Shown one piece after another: positions 8,260 through 11,005 of a stretch of DNA of 11,005 bases (position 1 is its first letter; the number at the start of each line of letters is the position of its first letter). The translations under genes were made by a program, and so were the position numbers. The stretch comes from Larix sibirica (Eukaryota; Streptophyta; Pinopsida; Pinales; Pinaceae). The DNA is taken from positions 1-11,005 of the forward strand of contig NWUY0303894558.1 in NCBI GenBank assembly GCA_004151065.3, given 5' to 3'. Below the pieces are notes generated by a model. It saw only the letters and a list, made by a program, of their open reading frames with translations. It searched no databases and was not told where the DNA came from.

Positions 8260-8358
8260 ATGCCAAAGGATGACCATGTAGCTCATGTTGAGGATCCTAT
8301 CTCCAATAGTGGTAACTTTGATGATTGGTCAGTGATATGTAGTTATGTAGTAGGCTAG
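8260..8358 (+). pseudogene. Possible remnant of hAT transposase C-terminus
   Basis: A 32-codon frame ends VEDPISNSGNFDDWSVICSYVVG and then TAG. Many plant hAT transposases end with an acidic tail containing a DPI-x-L/N...W word shortly before the stop, after the dimerisation domain. The place near the right end of the element and the reading direction fit. The dimerisation domain itself is not visible upstream. The similarity is short and could be chance. Confidence 0.2.
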
Positions 8359-8639
8359 TACCTTGTAACATGTGTATTGGATTCTAAAGGCTCTCTAGTA
8401 TTTAAAGCTTTGTTAATTATTTATTTTGTTTAATACATTTGATATATTCACCTTACATGATATATACACAGACTATGCATTTCATCTCTAATGATTTGGA
8501 ATGTTTAAGATGATTTTTTTCATTACAATTTTAATATTTTAGAGTAAACCAGTGATTAAATTCAAACCAGTCTGAATCAGAGCAGAGTTCGAGTTAAGTC
8601 TGTGCCAATTCCAATCCGAATCTGCGTTTTAAAACATTG

Positions 8640-8647
8640 GGTATAAG
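8640..8647. repeat. Right target-site duplication of hAT element
   Basis: GGTATAAG is identical to 7427-7434. It fixes the right end of the element at 8639. Confidence 0.85.
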
Positions 8648-8900
8648 AGCACACTTAAAGTCATGCCAACTCCATCAACCCAATTACTTAGAGCTGCTAA
8701 TTGCAGGATACATAGCAAAAATTGACCGCCTCAAATGCAAATGGAGAGTCTGCTTCAAAGGATTAGTCAAGCTCTAGAGCACATACGCAAACTCGCGCTA
8801 ACTCCCTCCCCCAGGTGAGGACTCAGATCAAGTGGAGAAAAGATCTTCCTTCTTTCCAAGTGACGAAGACAACTTTGGGCCAGCTGACACTGAACCAGAA
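8648..8900 (+). other. Weak coding-like stretch right of hAT element
   Basis: Three short frames look protein-like here. One continues the frame from left of the element (HLKSCQLHQPNYLELLIAGYIAK...) to TAG at 8775-8777. Another starts at ATG 8735 (MQMESLLQRISQALEHIRKLAL) and reaches a strong splice-donor-like CAG/GTGAGG at 8812-8820. A third is acidic (GEDSDQVEKRSSFFPSDEDNF) and ends near 8908. They could be parts of a decayed exon with frameshifts. No family is recognised. Confidence 0.2.
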
Positions 8901-10394
8901 AACATCTAAATTTTTTATGAAGTCTCTGGGCCTTACAACAATGAAAGAGGTCATCAGTGTTGACAATAGCCAATAGACAATAATATGTTTTCATGGCTGT
9001 CATTTAGAAAAGTATTACGAAAAAACGCAAGTTGCGAAAATACTGTACGTATCTCACGTTGTAAAAGTAATTTGACGTAAAAGAAATCTACATTGTTATT
9101 TTAATATGTATTCTGGTTATTACAAACTGTAAGCAGGGTAAGCAAGTTACAGGTATAGCCAGCGAGCTATCTGTTTCCAAGTTATTACAAATCCTCGTTT
9201 CTGTCGTATTCCGTATACAATTGGATCAGATTATCAACAGCATTTAAGTTTTATTTCAGTCTTCTCGATTGCAAGTATAGCCAGGTAGTTCTCAATGTTC
9301 TATTTCTGGGATCCTTCAACCAGATTGCGAGAGATTTTAGATGCAAAATGTATATGTAATTTTCTTCCAAAGTAATATGAAGTACTACTGTTACTTATAA
9401 AAAGAATTCCATCTTGCATAGTAATTGGAAAAATATGTACCGGAAGGCATCTGCTGAAAGCTTAACAAGGAGGCAAATTATATATCCAACAAACAAACCT
9501 CACTTCTCATGTAACCCCTCTCATTGCTTCATTAAAATTCTCACATTGAATGATCATCTTAACTACTAAAACCCAAATGGCAGACTGATGATTTGGTGTT
9601 ACCTCAAGAAAGTAAAAATAGAAATTTCTATCCATAGATTGTCCGTAATTCCTCAACATGAGAAATTTAGTTGTGCTGCAATTGAATTATGAAATCTTGA
9701 TAAGTACACAACTGCATAATCCACATCAAGTGCATCTCGTTTGCAATAATTTATCTTTTACATAAAAGATGATAAGCGGATAATTTGATGAATATCGCAC
9801 ACTGCCATTTAAATTTGATGCATGTAGTCTCTCATAAAGGATTTGGCGATGTTTTATAATCATTGAATGGCACATCAATGAAAGTTCACACGTTTGTTCC
9901 TATTTGATGATATTTCCTGGAATTGGAATATGAGAACGCCATTCTCAATGTAACCTTTTAATAGATTCATATTCCAAATATGCCCAAAGCAAATACTCTG
10001 TAAGTCTAAAATATTACATTTAAACTGAGCTAAGGTACGTGTTTTGCTTCTGTAAATGCACAATCCCTTACATCAGTCCAACTCTGCCATCTCAAACTGA
10101 ACAGTTGCAAGCCTCCAGTTCATAAAATTAAACATTTTGATCATGGACCACAGTTCAAAATGTGAAATTTTTTATCTTTGCTTAAAGCCATTGTTCGTTG
10201 AATGTGTTTAATGGCACAAACATTTGAAAAAATATACTAAAAAGTTAAAAACATGAAAACATGTCTTCCGGAACAAACAACATTCTTCCATCAGGAGCAA
10301 CGGAATCTTTCCCACATTTGCAAGTACTTTTTTGTATATTACTAATATTACAACCATCATCATTTTCCATCTTTTCAATATTTTTTATGAAAAA
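8901..10394. other. Gene-free AT-rich stretch
   Basis: About 1.5 kb without a supportable gene, intron-like or intergenic in character. Open frames are under 80 codons and lack motifs. The only structure noted is a small hairpin with 9-bp arms, ACATTTTGA (10132-10140) and TCAAAATGT (10155-10163). The word tatagccag recurs at about 9154 and 9276. Confidence 0.5.
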
Positions 10395-11005
10395 AATCTC
10401 TCTCTCAGGTTCTCTCCGTCGCGTGAGCCAGCTAGGGTTCTTTTGGTGATGTCCTGTGGCGGCCTGGCCACAAGATCTTCGGCTCCCCTCAGCTCCTCCA
10501 TGGGCGCCTCGATGGATCCTCCCTTGGAGCCGAACCTAGAGGATCGTCGACACCGCCTTGATGATGCCTTCTGTGCTTTGGTAGCATCAACTCTGCCGCC
10601 GCCGTCTTCCTCAACAATCTCCAGTGAGGCCTTTGTAAAAAGAATGGCCACTCCTCGAATCCAGATCACGTCTACAGCTTCACGATTGAACACCTTGGCC
10701 TTGAGTGAAAGAGGTTTAATAGGGCAATTCACAGGGATTTGGCCCTCTCCCAAAACCATGGACACCTAGATAAATAAGAATTGGATGCCCTTGATCACCG
10801 AGGGTTTGCAACACTGTTTTTGTGGTAAGGGTTTCTTTACATTCTTGTTTGAACATAAAGCAGATAGAGAACTCATCTTTAGAAGCGGTCTGCATTTCCT
10901 CGGCTCTCATGGCCTCTACTTAAACCGTTGGAGCTTATCTTTCGACCCGGAAAGAGATGTACCCTCAGCAATCCCAGTATGGGTTCGCCTCCCCCATCTC
11001 CCTCT
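10395..11005 (+). mobile_element. 5' part of a LINE (L1-type) retrotransposon, cut by window end
   Basis: The composition changes sharply near 10395 from AT-rich to balanced, GC-richer sequence, marking a likely insertion edge. A short leader (ctctccgtcgcgtgagccag...) is followed by an ORF1-like frame with a DUF4283 domain, typical of plant L1-type LINEs. The element runs off the window, so ORF2 (endonuclease and reverse transcriptase), poly-A tail and target-site duplication cannot be seen. A host gene derived from such an ORF1 is the main alternative. Confidence 0.6.
10449..11005 (+). pseudogene. LINE ORF1-like protein with DUF4283 domain, one in-frame stop, 3' partial
   Basis: ORF1 proteins of plant LINEs bind the element's RNA. 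The start chosen is ATG 10449 (MSCGGLATRS), where the GC-rich coding character begins. The same frame is open further upstream, but that part is AT-rich. Residues 1-80 are Ser/Pro/Arg-rich and probably disordered. From about residue 85 it follows DUF4283: LIGQFTGIWPS, then INKNWMPLI, GFFTFLFEHKADRELIFRSGLHFLG, GLYLNRWSLSFDPERDVPSAIPVWVRLPHLPL at 176-185. An in-frame TAG (10767-10769, codon 107) falls inside the domain just before INKNW. The frame stays open and homologous on the far side to the window edge, 78 more codons. A zinc knuckle usually follows but would lie outside. A domesticated host gene is less likely because of the stop. Confidence 0.75.

Larger units (their letters stand above)
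7435..8639 (+). mobile_element. Non-autonomous hAT-superfamily DNA transposon
   Basis: The 1,205-bp element is bounded by a perfect 8-bp target-site duplication (GGTATAAG). Its left end is CAGTGTTTTCATAC and the complement of its right end is CAATGTTTTAAAAC, giving 14-bp terminal inverted repeats with 11 matches that start with the hAT-type C-A-R-N-G. The left end holds two hairpins, and CCAGT and CCGAATC words recur near both ends, possible transposase-binding sites. The interior has two tandem duplications and no intact transposase. A short + strand frame (8260-8358) may be a remnant of the transposase tail. Mobility would need a transposase from elsewhere. Confidence 0.85.

Noticed and set aside
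8767-9003. 78-codon minus-strand frame
   Set aside because: Cys/Leu-rich with no motif, and it overlaps equally plausible + strand frames.
10385-10765. 126-codon open frame on the minus strand
   Set aside because: It is the antisense of the DUF4283-type ORF1 frame, which has clear homology on the + strand. The minus frame shows no motif.
1-11005. CRISPR array, bacterial operon or phage genes
   Set aside because: No regularly spaced short repeats, ribosome-binding sites or compact gene runs are present. The visible elements are all plant-type transposons.

Overview
The window looks like repeat-rich nuclear DNA of a seed plant. It is AT-rich and has no intact protein gene. It carries decayed plant-type transposons: a Copia LTR element primed by initiator tRNA-Met, a hAT-type DNA element, and a LINE whose first ORF encodes a DUF4283-like domain. 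The two LTRs of the Copia element differ at roughly one position in five by eye, so the insertion is old. That slow decay would suit a large-genome plant such as a gymnosperm, but this is inference.

Layout. A small fold-back repeat lies at 17-104. Bases 105-1525 hold no gene, only AT-rich sequence with four telo-box-like motifs and one (CG)5 run. A deleted Copia element fills 1526-4287: 5' LTR, primer-binding site, broken gag, a short fragment from the start of reverse transcriptase, and 3' LTR. Protease, integrase, most of RT and RNase H are missing. Next comes a diverged direct duplication of about 950 bp (4680-5628 and 6225-7172), with a tRNA-like antisense A-box at the same edge of both copies. 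A 1.2-kb non-autonomous hAT-type element occupies 7435-8639. It has 14-bp terminal inverted repeats, a perfect 8-bp target-site duplication, left-end hairpins and two internal tandem duplications. Bases 8648-10394 are mostly featureless, apart from a weak coding-like stretch on each side of the hAT element. At about 10395 the base composition becomes GC-richer and a LINE-type ORF1 begins. It runs on the + strand off the window edge and is broken by one in-frame TAG.

No cellular pathway or operon can be read here. The interest lies in how the elements are built: which parts were lost, what has been duplicated, and two repeat units (the fold-back and the 950-bp duplication) that I cannot assign to a known family. 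I see no CRISPR array, rRNA gene, functional tRNA gene or bacterial feature.
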